Shown: positions 1 through 6,583 of the stretch, piece after piece
How the letters are laid out: every line of letters starts with the position of its first letter
Numbering within the stretch: position 1 is the stretch's first letter
From: Flavobacteriaceae bacterium UBA6231
GTDB lineage: Bacteria > Bacteroidota > Bacteroidia > Flavobacteriales > Flavobacteriaceae
Assembly: GCA_002441545.1 (NCBI GenBank)
Contig: DJWL01000094.1
Location: 1 to 7,687, forward strand
Reading direction: 5' to 3'
DNA length: 7,687 nucleotides
The notes under the pieces: model-generated
Databases searched by the model: none
Told to the model about the DNA's origin: nothing
What the model saw: only the letters and a program-made list of their open reading frames with translations
Position numbers and translations under genes: made by a program

Positions 1-1448
1 GCGCTGTTTACGACTATGCACAAAATGGGGCCGAATTAAAGAAAAACATTCGCGAATACTGGTGGAAAGCCATGGTACAAATGAATGAAAATATTGTAGG
101 TATTGATGCCGCAATTTTTATGCATCCTACCACGTGGAAAGCTTCTGGTCATGTTGATGCCTTTAATGATCCTTTAATTGATAATAAAGACTCTAAAAAA
201 CGTTACAGAGCCGATGTTTTAATTGAAGACTATTGTGCTAAAATTGAGGCTAAAATTGATAAGGAAGTTGAAAAGGCAGCAAAACGTTTTGGTGATACTT
301 TTGATAAAGAACAATTTTTGGCAACTAATCAACGTGTTGTTGAATACCAAGAAAAAATAAATGCAACGCTTTCAAGAATGGCAAAATCTTTAGAAAATGA
401 AGATTTAGCTGATGTGAAAGCGCTTATTGAAGAACTGGAAATTGCTGACCCATTAACAGGTTCAAGAAATTGGACAGAAGTTAAGCAGTTTAACTTAATG
501 TTCGGTACTAAAATAGGAGCATCTGCTGAAAACTCTATGGATTTATACCTGCGTCCAGAAACCGCACAAGGTATATTTGTCAACTTTTTAAATGTTCAAA
601 AAACAAGTCGTTTAAAAATTCCTTTTGGAATTGCACAAACTGGTAAAGCCTTTAGAAATGAAATTGTAGCAAGACAATTTATTTTTAGAATGCGCGAGTT
701 TGAACAAATGGAAATGCAATTTTTTATAAAACCAGGAACTCAAGTTGAATGGTATAACCACTGGAAAGAAACCAGATTAAAGTGGCATTTGTCATTAGGA
801 ATGGGAGCAGAAAATTACCGTTTTCATGATCACGAAAAATTAGCACATTATGCCGATGCTGCTGCCGATATTGAATTTAAATTCCCATTCGGATTCAAAG
901 AATTGGAAGGAATTCATTCTAGAACCGATTTTGATTTAAGTCAGCATGAAAAATATTCGGGTAAAAAATTACAATATTTTGATCCTGAAGAAAACAAAAG
1001 CTATGTACCGTATGTGTTAGAAACATCTATTGGTTTAGATAGAATGTTTTTAGCTGTGTTTTCAAATTCTTTAAAAGAAGAAACCCTTGAAGATGGAAGT
1101 TCCAGAACGGTATTGGCATTACCAAGTGCATTAGCGCCTATTAAAGCAGCAGTATTACCGTTAGTAAAAAAAGATGGGTTGCCAGAAATAGCACGTCAAA
1201 TTATTGAGGATTTAAAATGGGATTTTAACGTAGTGTATGATGAAAAGGATGCTGTTGGACGACGATACAGAAGACAAGATGCTAACGGAACACCGTTTTG
1301 TATAACTGTTGACCATGATACTTTAAATGACAATACAGTTACTATTCGTTATAGAGATACTATGTTGCAAGAGCGTGTTAAAATAGATACTTTAAGAGAT
1401 ATTATTAAACAAGATGTTGATATGCGTACTTGGTTAATGAAGATGTAA
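1..1448 (+). CDS. glyQS: glycyl-tRNA synthetase, single-chain class II type (5' end missing)
   Basis: Charges tRNA-Gly with glycine in the cytoplasm, as an expected homodimer. The reading frame is open from base 3 and enters the window already coding: 23 residues (starting AVYDYAQNGAELKK) precede the first visible Met at 72. The true start therefore lies outside, with roughly 30 residues missing if the protein has the usual length of about 510. Numbering from the Met at 72, the class II core shows RPETAQGIF (161-169), the motif 2 region with GKAFRNEI and the FRMREFEQME stretch (191-215), and motif 3 LETSIGLDRMF (316-326). The C-terminal anticodon-binding domain runs from about 348 (LALPSALAPIKAAVLPL) to the end and includes the AVGRRYRRQD and GTPFCITVD segments. 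This is the eukaryote/archaea-like family, not the alpha2beta2 GlyQ/GlyS enzyme of many bacteria. It ends in TAA and is followed by a repeat and a terminator. The identity is secure. Confidence 0.97.
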   Translation, partial: AVYDYAQNGAELKKNIREYWWKAMVQMNENIVGIDAAIFMHPTTWKASGHVDAFNDPLIDNKDSKKRYRADVLIEDYCAKIEAKIDKEVEKAAKRFGDTFDKEQFLATNQRVVEYQEKINATLSRMAKSLENEDLADVKALIEELEIADPLTGSRNWTEVKQFNLMFGTKIGASAENSMDLYLRPETAQGIFVNFLNVQKTSRLKIPFGIAQTGKAFRNEIVARQFIFRMREFEQMEMQFFIKPGTQVEWYNHWKETRLKWHLSLGMGAENYRFHDHEKLAHYADAAADIEFKFPFGFKELEGIHSRTDFDLSQHEKYSGKKLQYFDPEENKSYVPYVLETSIGLDRMFLAVFSNSLKEETLEDGSSRTVLALPSALAPIKAAVLPLVKKDGLPEIARQIIEDLKWDFNVVYDEKDAVGRRYRRQDANGTPFCITVDHDTLNDNTVTIRYRDTMLQERVKIDTLRDIIKQDVDMRTWLMKM

Positions 1449-1460
1449 TAAGACCGATGT

Positions 1461-1516
1461 TGTCATGCTGAAGATGCCACCCTGAGCGAAGACGAAGGGT
1501 TGTTTTCAGCATCTCG
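1461..1516. repeat. compound hairpin-forming intergenic repeat
   Basis: This lies just after glyQS. The outer arms ATGCTGAA (1465-1472) and TTCAGCAT (1505-1512) are perfect inverted copies. Inside them sits a second, shorter inverted pair, ACCCT (1479-1483) and AGGGT (1496-1500), around GAGCGAAGACGA. The inner part resembles the 'CACCCTGAGCGAAGTCGAAGGGTT' type and the outer part the 'GTCATGCTGA...TTTCAGCATCTC' type of short intergenic repeats that I recall as frequent in Flavobacteriaceae. The copy number in this genome cannot be judged from one window. Confidence 0.6.
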
Positions 1517-1525
1517 CAATAATAC

Positions 1526-1551
1526 AAAACCCAAGCAATTCTTGGGTTTTT
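1526..1551. terminator. rho-independent terminator between convergent glyQS and the Lrp-type gene
   Basis: A perfect 10-bp stem, AAAACCCAAG (1526-1535) with CTTGGGTTTT (1541-1550), closes on the 5-base loop CAATT. A T-rich stretch follows on the plus strand. The A-run of the left arm gives a short T-run on the minus strand, so the element can serve glyQS and, more weakly, the regulator gene whose stop codon is only a few bases away. Confidence 0.85.
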
Positions 1552-1554
1552 ATT

Positions 1555-2025
1555 TTAAATACTTATCTGTCTATCAATTTGTTGGTCTAATGATATAAAT
1601 GTTTCTGTACGTGAAACACCAGAAATTGATTGAATTTCTTTGTTGAGCAAGTGCATTAAATGGGCATTATCTTTACAAAGTATCTTTATAAACACACTCC
1701 AATTACCAGTGGTGTAATGACACTCTAAAACTTCAGGTATTTTTTTGAGTTGCTTTACAGCTTCAGGATTACTCATAGCTTTATCTAAATAAATTCCTAT
1801 AAATGCCATGGTGGTATAGCCTAAAATCTTTGGATTGATAACAAATTTTGATCCAGAAATTAAACCACATTTTTCAAGCTTTCTAAGGCGTTGATGAATG
1901 GCCGCACCAGAAATACCTACATTGCGGGCAATTTCAAGAATTGGTGTTCTTGCATCTTCCATTAAGGCGCGAAGTATTTTTTTATCTATACCATCTATTT
2001 GTATATTCTGATTTGTAACCTTCAT
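1555..2025 (-). CDS. Lrp/AsnC family transcriptional regulator
   Basis: A DNA-binding regulator that in this family typically senses an amino acid and often controls its own gene or nearby amino-acid metabolism genes. The 156-residue length is normal for the family. The N-terminal winged helix-turn-helix spans about residues 12-60: IDKKILRALMEDARTPILEI, then NVGISGAAIHQRLRKLEKCGLI, which holds the recognition helix. The linker KFVINPKILGY leads to the RAM (AsnC ligand-binding) domain at about 70-148, with the characteristic TGNWSVFIKI segment (106-115) in the effector-pocket region. The gene is downstream of a saccharopine-dehydrogenase-like gene on the same strand, but a gap of about 200 bases with a repeat separates them, so it probably has its own promoter. 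Lysine or another amino acid as effector is an inference from that neighbour only. The start MKVTNQ gives the full domain. Confidence 0.94.
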   Translation of the reverse strand: MKVTNQNIQIDGIDKKILRALMEDARTPILEIARNVGISGAAIHQRLRKLEKCGLISGSKFVINPKILGYTTMAFIGIYLDKAMSNPEAVKQLKKIPEVLECHYTTGNWSVFIKILCKDNAHLMHLLNKEIQSISGVSRTETFISLDQQIDRQISI

Positions 2026-2036
2026 CTTCTAAATTA

Positions 2037-2081
2037 TTTCAAATGAAAACATAAAAGTAATAAAATGATTTTGATTTGAAA
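2037..2081. promoter_or_regulatory. candidate operator/promoter region of the Lrp-type gene
   Basis: Two inverted copies of TTTCAAAT lie 12-56 bases upstream of the regulator's start: TTTCAAAT at 2037-2044 and ATTTGAAA at 2074-2081, separated by 29 AT-rich bases. The similarity extends beyond the 8-mer, since both copies continue into an A-run after one variable base. Lrp-family proteins often bind AT-rich imperfect palindromes in their own promoters, so autoregulation is plausible. It is inferred from position and symmetry only. Confidence 0.35.
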
Positions 2082-2130
2082 CTAATTACTGCCTTAGGTG
2101 TCAAAATACTTTTTATTAAAATATAAAGAG

Positions 2131-2213
2131 TTATAACGAGGAGGCACGACGAAGTAATCTCTTTCAATTGAAAAGATTGCCACAGAAAATTAAAAATTTT
2201 CTTCGCAATGACA
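2131..2213. repeat. degenerate interspersed repeat with terminal inverted arms
   Basis: The left arm (2131-2160) carries ACGAGGAGGCACGACGAAG followed by TAATCT. The right arm, beginning AGATTGCCACAG and ending CTTCGCAATGACAT, is its imperfect inverse: read on the minus strand it gives TGTCATTGCGAAG and GGCAATCT. This matches the 'GTCATTGCGAGGAGGCACGACGAAGCAATCT' type of flavobacterial intergenic repeat that I recall. Two internal hairpins are visible. AATCT-C-TTTC (2156-2165) pairs with GAAAAGATT (2170-2178), leaving one bulged C. AGAAAATT (2184-2191) pairs with AATTTTCT (2195-2202). It lies in the gap between the dehydrogenase and the Lrp-type gene and could end transcription from the former. 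Confidence 0.65.
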
Positions 2214-2232
2214 TAAAAAAATGTAATGCCAA

Positions 2233-3597
2233 CTATATGATTAATGGGTTATAACCAAGATAAGATACTTCCTTTTCTTTAAATGAAATTCCGAAATTTG
2301 CAAGTTCATTTAAAATAGGTTCATACACTTCCTTAGTGATTGGGATTTGTACCCCAGGTGTTTTTATTTTTCCATTTAAAATAGCAAGTGTAGCTATGGC
2401 AACCGGTAAGCCAACGGTTTTAGCCATAGATGTATAAGTCTGGTCTTCTCCAAGCGATACCATTGTGGAGTCAATTTGATGTTTTTTTCCATTTAATTCG
2501 TAACCAAACTTATGATACATCACTAGCATATCTTTATCATCTTTTGCAAGTGTCCAGCTATCCATTAATATTTTTTGAAGTATTTGAGCAGGTGTAGCTT
2601 TTTTGAGTTTAACCATTTTTTCAGGATTGAAAATATCTAATTCTACAAGTTTATCCCAAACAATATCATCTTGATCAATTTTTAAGGCATGCCTGAATTT
2701 TAATTCTACAGAATCCGATTGGCTGTATGGTAAAAAGGCATTAATAAAATCTCTGTAGCTCATATGTTCGCTGTCATCTATAGTATAACTATCATCTGTT
2801 AAACCTAGCATAACAAACATATTCCAAGCACGACTAAAGCCAACACGTCTCATGGTACCACGGTACAAAGTTTTAATGTTGTCTAATCCGTAAACACTTT
2901 GATATTTTAAAGAATCACGGTTTGCATAGACTTCAAATCTGCCAAAACCATCTATTTCTAAAAACTCAGTACGCCTAAATAATCTGTGATATGGAATGTA
3001 TTTGTAAGTGCCTTCTTGCAAAAACTTAGCAGCTCCACCTTGACCGGCAACCACAACATTTCTTGGATTCCATGTAAATTTATAATTCCAAAGATTGTTG
3101 TCGCTTTCAGGAGCTATTAAACCACCAGTAAAAGATTCAAATAAAATCATTTTTCCACCTTTAGCTCTAATTCTGTCTATGACTTGCATGGCACTCATGT
3201 GGTCAATACCAGGATCAACGCCAATTTCATTCATAAAAACCAGCCCTTTATTTACTACTTCTTTATTTAAAGCTTCCATTTCTGGACTTATGTACGAAGC
3301 TGTTACCATGTTTTTTCCAAAATGAATACAGTCTTTTGCTACATTAATATGCAAACTTGCCGGTAACATAGAAATAACAATATCATTATTTTTAATGGCT
3401 TCGGCGCGCGCATTTGAATCAAAAATATCCAACAAAAAGGCATTAGCATTTTTATGGTTATTAATAAGAAGTTTTGCATGATCGATATTAATGTCGCCAA
3501 TAGATATAAATATATTTTCAGATTCAGATTTGTCTAATAAATATTTTATTAAATAAGAAGTGGATTTTCCTGAACCAATAATTAAAATCTTTCGCAT
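2233..3597 (-). CDS. saccharopine dehydrogenase family protein (Lys9/AASS-SDH-like)
   Basis: Probable NAD(P)-dependent saccharopine dehydrogenase or reductase, acting between saccharopine and aminoadipate semialdehyde plus glutamate in lysine metabolism. The 454-residue length fits a stand-alone enzyme of this family. The N-terminal Rossmann fold starts at once (KILIIGSGKSTSYLIKYLL, residues 3-21), with VISMLPASLH (74-83) near the dinucleotide site and FGKNMVTASYISPEM (93-107). The family hallmark NEIGVDPGIDHMSAM (123-137) is followed by the substrate-domain signature FESFTGGLIAPES and the YKFTWNPRNVV segment (153-183). The region TMRRVGFSRAW (248-258) matches the LRYKGF-like part of relatives. 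The first glycine motif is GSGKST rather than a textbook GxGxxG. No lysine-ketoglutarate reductase domain is fused or adjacent, so the direction (catabolic or other) is open. It is divergent from the DUF423 gene, and the Lrp-type gene lies downstream on the same strand. Confidence 0.87.
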   Translation of the reverse strand: MRKILIIGSGKSTSYLIKYLLDKSESENIFISIGDINIDHAKLLINNHKNANAFLLDIFDSNARAEAIKNNDIVISMLPASLHINVAKDCIHFGKNMVTASYISPEMEALNKEVVNKGLVFMNEIGVDPGIDHMSAMQVIDRIRAKGGKMILFESFTGGLIAPESDNNLWNYKFTWNPRNVVVAGQGGAAKFLQEGTYKYIPYHRLFRRTEFLEIDGFGRFEVYANRDSLKYQSVYGLDNIKTLYRGTMRRVGFSRAWNMFVMLGLTDDSYTIDDSEHMSYRDFINAFLPYSQSDSVELKFRHALKIDQDDIVWDKLVELDIFNPEKMVKLKKATPAQILQKILMDSWTLAKDDKDMLVMYHKFGYELNGKKHQIDSTMVSLGEDQTYTSMAKTVGLPVAIATLAILNGKIKTPGVQIPITKEVYEPILNELANFGISFKEKEVSYLGYNPLII

Positions 3598-3613
3598 AAT
3601 GAATTTAGTTGAG

Positions 3614-3621
3614 TAATTTTG
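3614..3621 (+). promoter_or_regulatory. possible Bacteroidetes -7 element for the DUF423 gene
   Basis: TAATTTTG fits the Bacteroidetes -7 consensus TAnnTTTG and lies 55 bases before the DUF423 start. A near-match to the -33 TTTG element, TTTC at 3590-3593, is 20 bases upstream, but it falls within the 5' end of the divergent gene. The match is short and the region AT-rich, so support is weak. Confidence 0.3.
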
Positions 3622-3676
3622 TTAGTACTAATGTAATAAATACAATGGGTTTTATAAACTCACAATAACTATAAAT

Positions 3677-4078
3677 ATGAACAAAACAATATTAATTTCA
3701 GCCTCACTTTTAGGTATTACAGGAATCATTTTCGGAGCATTTGCAACTCATGGGTTAAAGCAATTAATCTCTATTGAATCGGTTCAAACATTTGAAACTG
3801 GTGTGCGATATCAAATGTATCATGCACTATTTCTGCTTTTTGTGGGAAGCACGTCACATATTTCTAATAAATCAAAGAAACTTATTTATTATTTTACTGT
3901 TATTGGTTTGTTATTTTTTTCTGGATCTATTTATGGTTTGGCAACTAATTTATTAACAAATTTTGATTTTAAAACCATTGCTTTTATAACTCCAATAGGA
4001 GGTTTATGTCTCATAATTTCTTGGATTTTATTGTTTGTGAATTTCGTAAAAATAAGTGATAATATTCAAAAAAAATAA
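3677..4078 (+). CDS. DUF423 family small membrane protein (YgdD/YwdK type)
   Basis: A 133-residue inner-membrane protein of a widespread family without a firmly established function. Four hydrophobic segments are visible at about residues 4-24, 46-60, 68-90 and 100-125. Conserved family patches are present: GAFATHGLK after the first segment (20-28), TGVRYQMYHAL leading into the second (41-51), FFSGSIYGL in the third (80-88), and TPIGGLCLIISW in the fourth (105-116). The tail ends in charged residues. The start at 3677 places the first membrane segment right at the N-terminus, as is usual for the family. No Shine-Dalgarno is seen, which is normal in Bacteroidetes. It sits 57 bases upstream of pckA on the same strand, and a weak hairpin and a promoter-like motif for pckA lie between them, so co-transcription is possible but unproven. 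Confidence 0.88.
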   Translation: MNKTILISASLLGITGIIFGAFATHGLKQLISIESVQTFETGVRYQMYHALFLLFVGSTSHISNKSKKLIYYFTVIGLLFFSGSIYGLATNLLTNFDFKTIAFITPIGGLCLIISWILLFVNFVKISDNIQKK

Positions 4079-4084
4079 GCGATT

Positions 4085-4108
4085 ACATTAAAATAATGTT
4101 TTATTTTT
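4085..4108 (+). terminator. weak AT-rich hairpin after the DUF423 gene
   Basis: ACATTA (4085-4090) pairs with TAATGT (4094-4099) around an AAA loop, and TTTATTTTT follows. The stem is only 6 bp and almost all A-T, so termination would be leaky. It overlaps the promoter-like motif of pckA. Confidence 0.25.
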
Positions 4109-4109
4109 G
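4102..4109 (+). promoter_or_regulatory. putative -7 element of pckA
   Basis: TATTTTTG followed by CC matches the Bacteroidetes TAnnTTTG consensus and lies 26 bases before the pckA start, which would give a short leader of about 20 bases. No clear TTTG -33 element is visible at the expected distance. Confidence 0.45.
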
Positions 4110-4135
4110 CCGAATAATTATTTTTAATCAAAATT

Positions 4136-5752
4136 ATGGCAAACTACGCCCAATTTACGAAAACGATTGAGTTAGAACAATACGGCATCAAAAAAGCCCA
4201 AGTTAGATATCAACTTTCCCCTGAAGAACTTCACAAAATAACCATTGAAAAAGGTCAAGGTGTTGAAGCATCATCTGGAGCTTTAGCTGTTAATACAGGA
4301 GAATTTACAGGAAGATCACCTCAAGACAGATTTATTGTTGAAGATAGCATTACTAAAGACAAAGTTTGGTGGGGACATATTAATATTCCATTTTCTTCTG
4401 ATAAGTTTGAAAAACTATATAATAAGGTAACAGATTATCTTTCAAACAAAGAAGTATTTGTTAGAGATAGTTATGCTTGTGCTGACGACAATTACAAACT
4501 TAATATTAGAGTAATTACAGAATTTCCTTGGAGTAATCAATTTGCTTATAATATGTTTCTTAGGCCAACAGAGGATGAATTAAAGACCTTTGAACCAGAA
4601 TGGATTGTTATAAATGCACCAGGGTTTTTAGCAAATCCTAAAGAAGATGGAACACGACAACACAATTTTGCTATTTTAGATTTTACAAGAAAAATTGCTT
4701 TAATTGGTGGAACAGGTTACACTGGAGAAATTAAAAAAGGCATTTTTTCTGCTTTGAATTTTATATTACCAGTTTACAAAGAAACCTTACCAATGCACTG
4801 TAGTGCAAATGTTGGTAAAGAAGGCGACACAGCTATTTTCTTTGGACTTTCTGGAACCGGAAAAACAACGCTTTCAGCAGACCCAAATAGAAGACTAATA
4901 GGTGATGATGAACACGGATGGACTAAAGAAAACAGAATTTTTAATTTTGAAGGAGGTTGTTATGCTAAAGTCATTAATTTGTCAGCAGAAAATGAGCCTG
5001 AAATATACAATGCTATTAAACCAGGAGCCATTTTAGAAAATGTTATTTTAGATTCAATTGGCTATGTTAATTTTGAAGATACATCTATAACAGAAAACAC
5101 AAGGGTTAGTTATCCAATTGATTTTATTGACAATATTTTGGTGCCTTCAATTGGTAAAAACCCAAAAAATATTTTCTTTTTAACAGCAGATGCTTTTGGA
5201 GTTTTGCCTCCAATTTCAAAACTAACACCTAGTCAAGCGGCTTATCACTTTATTTCGGGTTATACTGCTAAAGTTGCGGGCACTGAAGCTGGTGTTGTAG
5301 AACCACAGCCTTCTTTTTCTGCTTGTTTTGGAGCTCCTTTTATGCCATTACATCCTGCAAAATATGCTGAGATGTTAAGCAAAAAGATGACTGAAGCAGG
5401 CGTTAATGTTTGGTTGGTAAATACCGGTTGGACTGGTGGACCATATGGTGTTGGAACACGAATGAAATTAAAATATACTCGTGCCATGATAAATGCTGTT
5501 TTAAATGGTGATTTAGGGTTATATACTTATGATAACTATCATATACATTCTGTATTCGGAGTTGCTCAACCTAGAGAATGTCCTGGAGTTCCAACGTCTG
5601 TTTTAAGTCCTAGAACTACTTGGAATAATGATGAGGCATATTATAAAACAGCCTTTAAATTAACGAATGCTTTTAGGGAAAATTTTAAGAAATTTGAGGC
5701 CTTTGCTAGTGAAGAGATTCGTAGAGGTGGACCACAACGATATGCATTTTAA
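4136..5752 (+). CDS. pckA: phosphoenolpyruvate carboxykinase (ATP)
   Basis: Converts oxaloacetate and ATP to phosphoenolpyruvate, ADP and CO2 (EC 4.1.1.49), the entry step of gluconeogenesis in the cytoplasm. The 538-residue length is typical of the ATP-dependent family. In order, the sequence shows TGEFTGRSPQDRF (54-66) of the oxaloacetate-binding N-lobe, GGTGYTGEIKKGIFSALNF (191-209) with the conserved active-site Lys region, and MHCSANVG (220-227) with a metal-binding His. The kinase-1a P-loop GLSGTGKTT is at 237-245 and the kinase-2 metal-binding GDDEHGW at 256-262. NTGWTGGPYGVGTRMKLKYTR follows in the nucleotide-binding C-lobe. All of these catalytic motifs look intact. The start MANYAQ gives a normal N-terminus. 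A putative promoter motif lies just upstream and a strong stem-loop terminator just downstream, consistent with a mainly monocistronic unit. Confidence 0.98.
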   Translation: MANYAQFTKTIELEQYGIKKAQVRYQLSPEELHKITIEKGQGVEASSGALAVNTGEFTGRSPQDRFIVEDSITKDKVWWGHINIPFSSDKFEKLYNKVTDYLSNKEVFVRDSYACADDNYKLNIRVITEFPWSNQFAYNMFLRPTEDELKTFEPEWIVINAPGFLANPKEDGTRQHNFAILDFTRKIALIGGTGYTGEIKKGIFSALNFILPVYKETLPMHCSANVGKEGDTAIFFGLSGTGKTTLSADPNRRLIGDDEHGWTKENRIFNFEGGCYAKVINLSAENEPEIYNAIKPGAILENVILDSIGYVNFEDTSITENTRVSYPIDFIDNILVPSIGKNPKNIFFLTADAFGVLPPISKLTPSQAAYHFISGYTAKVAGTEAGVVEPQPSFSACFGAPFMPLHPAKYAEMLSKKMTEAGVNVWLVNTGWTGGPYGVGTRMKLKYTRAMINAVLNGDLGLYTYDNYHIHSVFGVAQPRECPGVPTSVLSPRTTWNNDEAYYKTAFKLTNAFRENFKKFEAFASEEIRRGGPQRYAF

Positions 5753-5760
5753 CCGCAAAT

Positions 5761-5792
5761 AAAAAGAGCGACTTATTTAAGTCGCTCTTTTT
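5761..5792. terminator. strong bidirectional terminator between pckA and hemD
   Basis: A perfect 14-bp stem, AAAAAGAGCGACTT (5761-5774) with AAGTCGCTCTTTTT (5779-5792), closes on a 4-base loop. The GC-rich centre is flanked by an A-run on one side and a T-run on the other, so it can end transcription from both convergent genes. It starts 8 bases after the pckA stop and lies 17 bases beyond the hemD stop. Confidence 0.93.
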
Positions 5793-5809
5793 ATCTTATA
5801 TAAAGTCTA

Positions 5810-6559
5810 TTATTTTGCTTTGTTAACTTTATCTATATATTTTTCTAAAGCCATTGTCATAGATGGAGTTTCAACAGTTGGTGCTGCGATATCTACACGT
5901 AAACCTTTATCCTCGACAGCTTTAATAGTGGTGTCTCCAAAAACTGCTATTCGAGTATTGTTTTGTTTAAAGTCAGGAAAATTATGGAATAATGAATCAA
6001 TGCCAGATGGGCTGAAAAACACTAATATATCATAATACACATCTGCTAAATCTGAAAGATCACTTATTACTGTTTTATAAAAAGTAGCAAGTTTCCAGTT
6101 AACACCTAAAGCATTCATGGTGTCTGGAACTTCAGGTTTTACCTTATCAGTATTAGGTAATAAAAACTTTTCGTCTTTATATTTTTTGATTAATGGAGAT
6201 AGCTCTGAAAACGATCGTTTTCCAACATATATTTTACGTTTTCTGTAAACCACATATTTTTGTAAATAAAAAGCAACGGCTTCAGATTGGCAAAAATATT
6301 TCATAGTATCAGGTACCTTAAAACGCATTTCTTCAGCAACTCTAAAAAAATGATCAACAGAATTTCTGCTAGTTAATATAATAGCCGTATAATTATTTAA
6401 ATCTACTTTTTGTTGTCTTATTTCTTTTGCTGAAACACCTTCTACATGAATAAAAGGTCTGAAGTCTATTTTCACCTTTTGCTTCTCTTGAAGATCAAAA
6501 TATGGCGAATTTTCTATTTTAGGTTCAGGCTGTGATACTAAAATTGTTTTCACTTTCAT
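5810..6559 (-). CDS. hemD: uroporphyrinogen-III synthase family protein
   Basis: Probably cyclises hydroxymethylbilane to uroporphyrinogen III, the branch point of heme, siroheme and cobalamin synthesis, in the cytoplasm. The 249-residue length fits. HemD is poorly conserved in sequence, but the two-domain pattern is visible. KTILVSQPEP begins domain 1, AIILTSRNSVDHFF (59-72) is the classic 'TSxNAV' loop, and DILVFFSPSGIDSLF (177-191) is its counterpart in the other domain. RIAVFGDTTIKAVEDKGL (203-220) and APTVETPSMTMAL (226-238) match the C-terminal 'A.G..TA.A....G' and 'P...PT.E.L' regions. The gene begins 24 bases after the stop of the DUF4271 gene, so the two probably share a transcript. 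No other heme gene is in the window. Assignment is by motif pattern, and loss of activity cannot be excluded from sequence. Confidence 0.82.
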   Translation of the reverse strand: MKVKTILVSQPEPKIENSPYFDLQEKQKVKIDFRPFIHVEGVSAKEIRQQKVDLNNYTAIILTSRNSVDHFFRVAEEMRFKVPDTMKYFCQSEAVAFYLQKYVVYRKRKIYVGKRSFSELSPLIKKYKDEKFLLPNTDKVKPEVPDTMNALGVNWKLATFYKTVISDLSDLADVYYDILVFFSPSGIDSLFHNFPDFKQNNTRIAVFGDTTIKAVEDKGLRVDIAAPTVETPSMTMALEKYIDKVNKAK

Positions 6560-6583
6560 AGGGCGCTAGTAGTTACTGATTTA

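Noticed and set aside
329..583. Minus-strand open frame of 84 codons inside glyQS
   Set aside because: It lies antisense within the secure, conserved GlyRS coding frame and its product has no recognisable domain.
3095..3325. Plus-strand open frame of 76 codons inside the saccharopine dehydrogenase gene
   Set aside because: It is antisense to the conserved GVDPGIDHM region, which fixes the real frame. The hydrophobic look follows from the complementary codons.
3559..3576. GSGKST read as a Walker A ATP-binding loop
   Set aside because: The required Gly/Ala five residues before the GK is a Leu, and the context is a beta-alpha-beta Rossmann start in a dehydrogenase.
3774..3956. Overlapping plus-strand frame of 60 codons within the DUF423 gene
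   Set aside because: It is an alternative frame of a gene with clear family motifs and has no independent start signal.
5260..5487. Minus-strand open frame of 75 codons inside pckA
   Set aside because: It is antisense to conserved PEPCK sequence with no recognisable product.
5820..6035. Plus-strand open frame of 71 codons inside hemD
   Set aside because: It is antisense to the C-terminal HemD motifs and starts directly after a terminator with no promoter.
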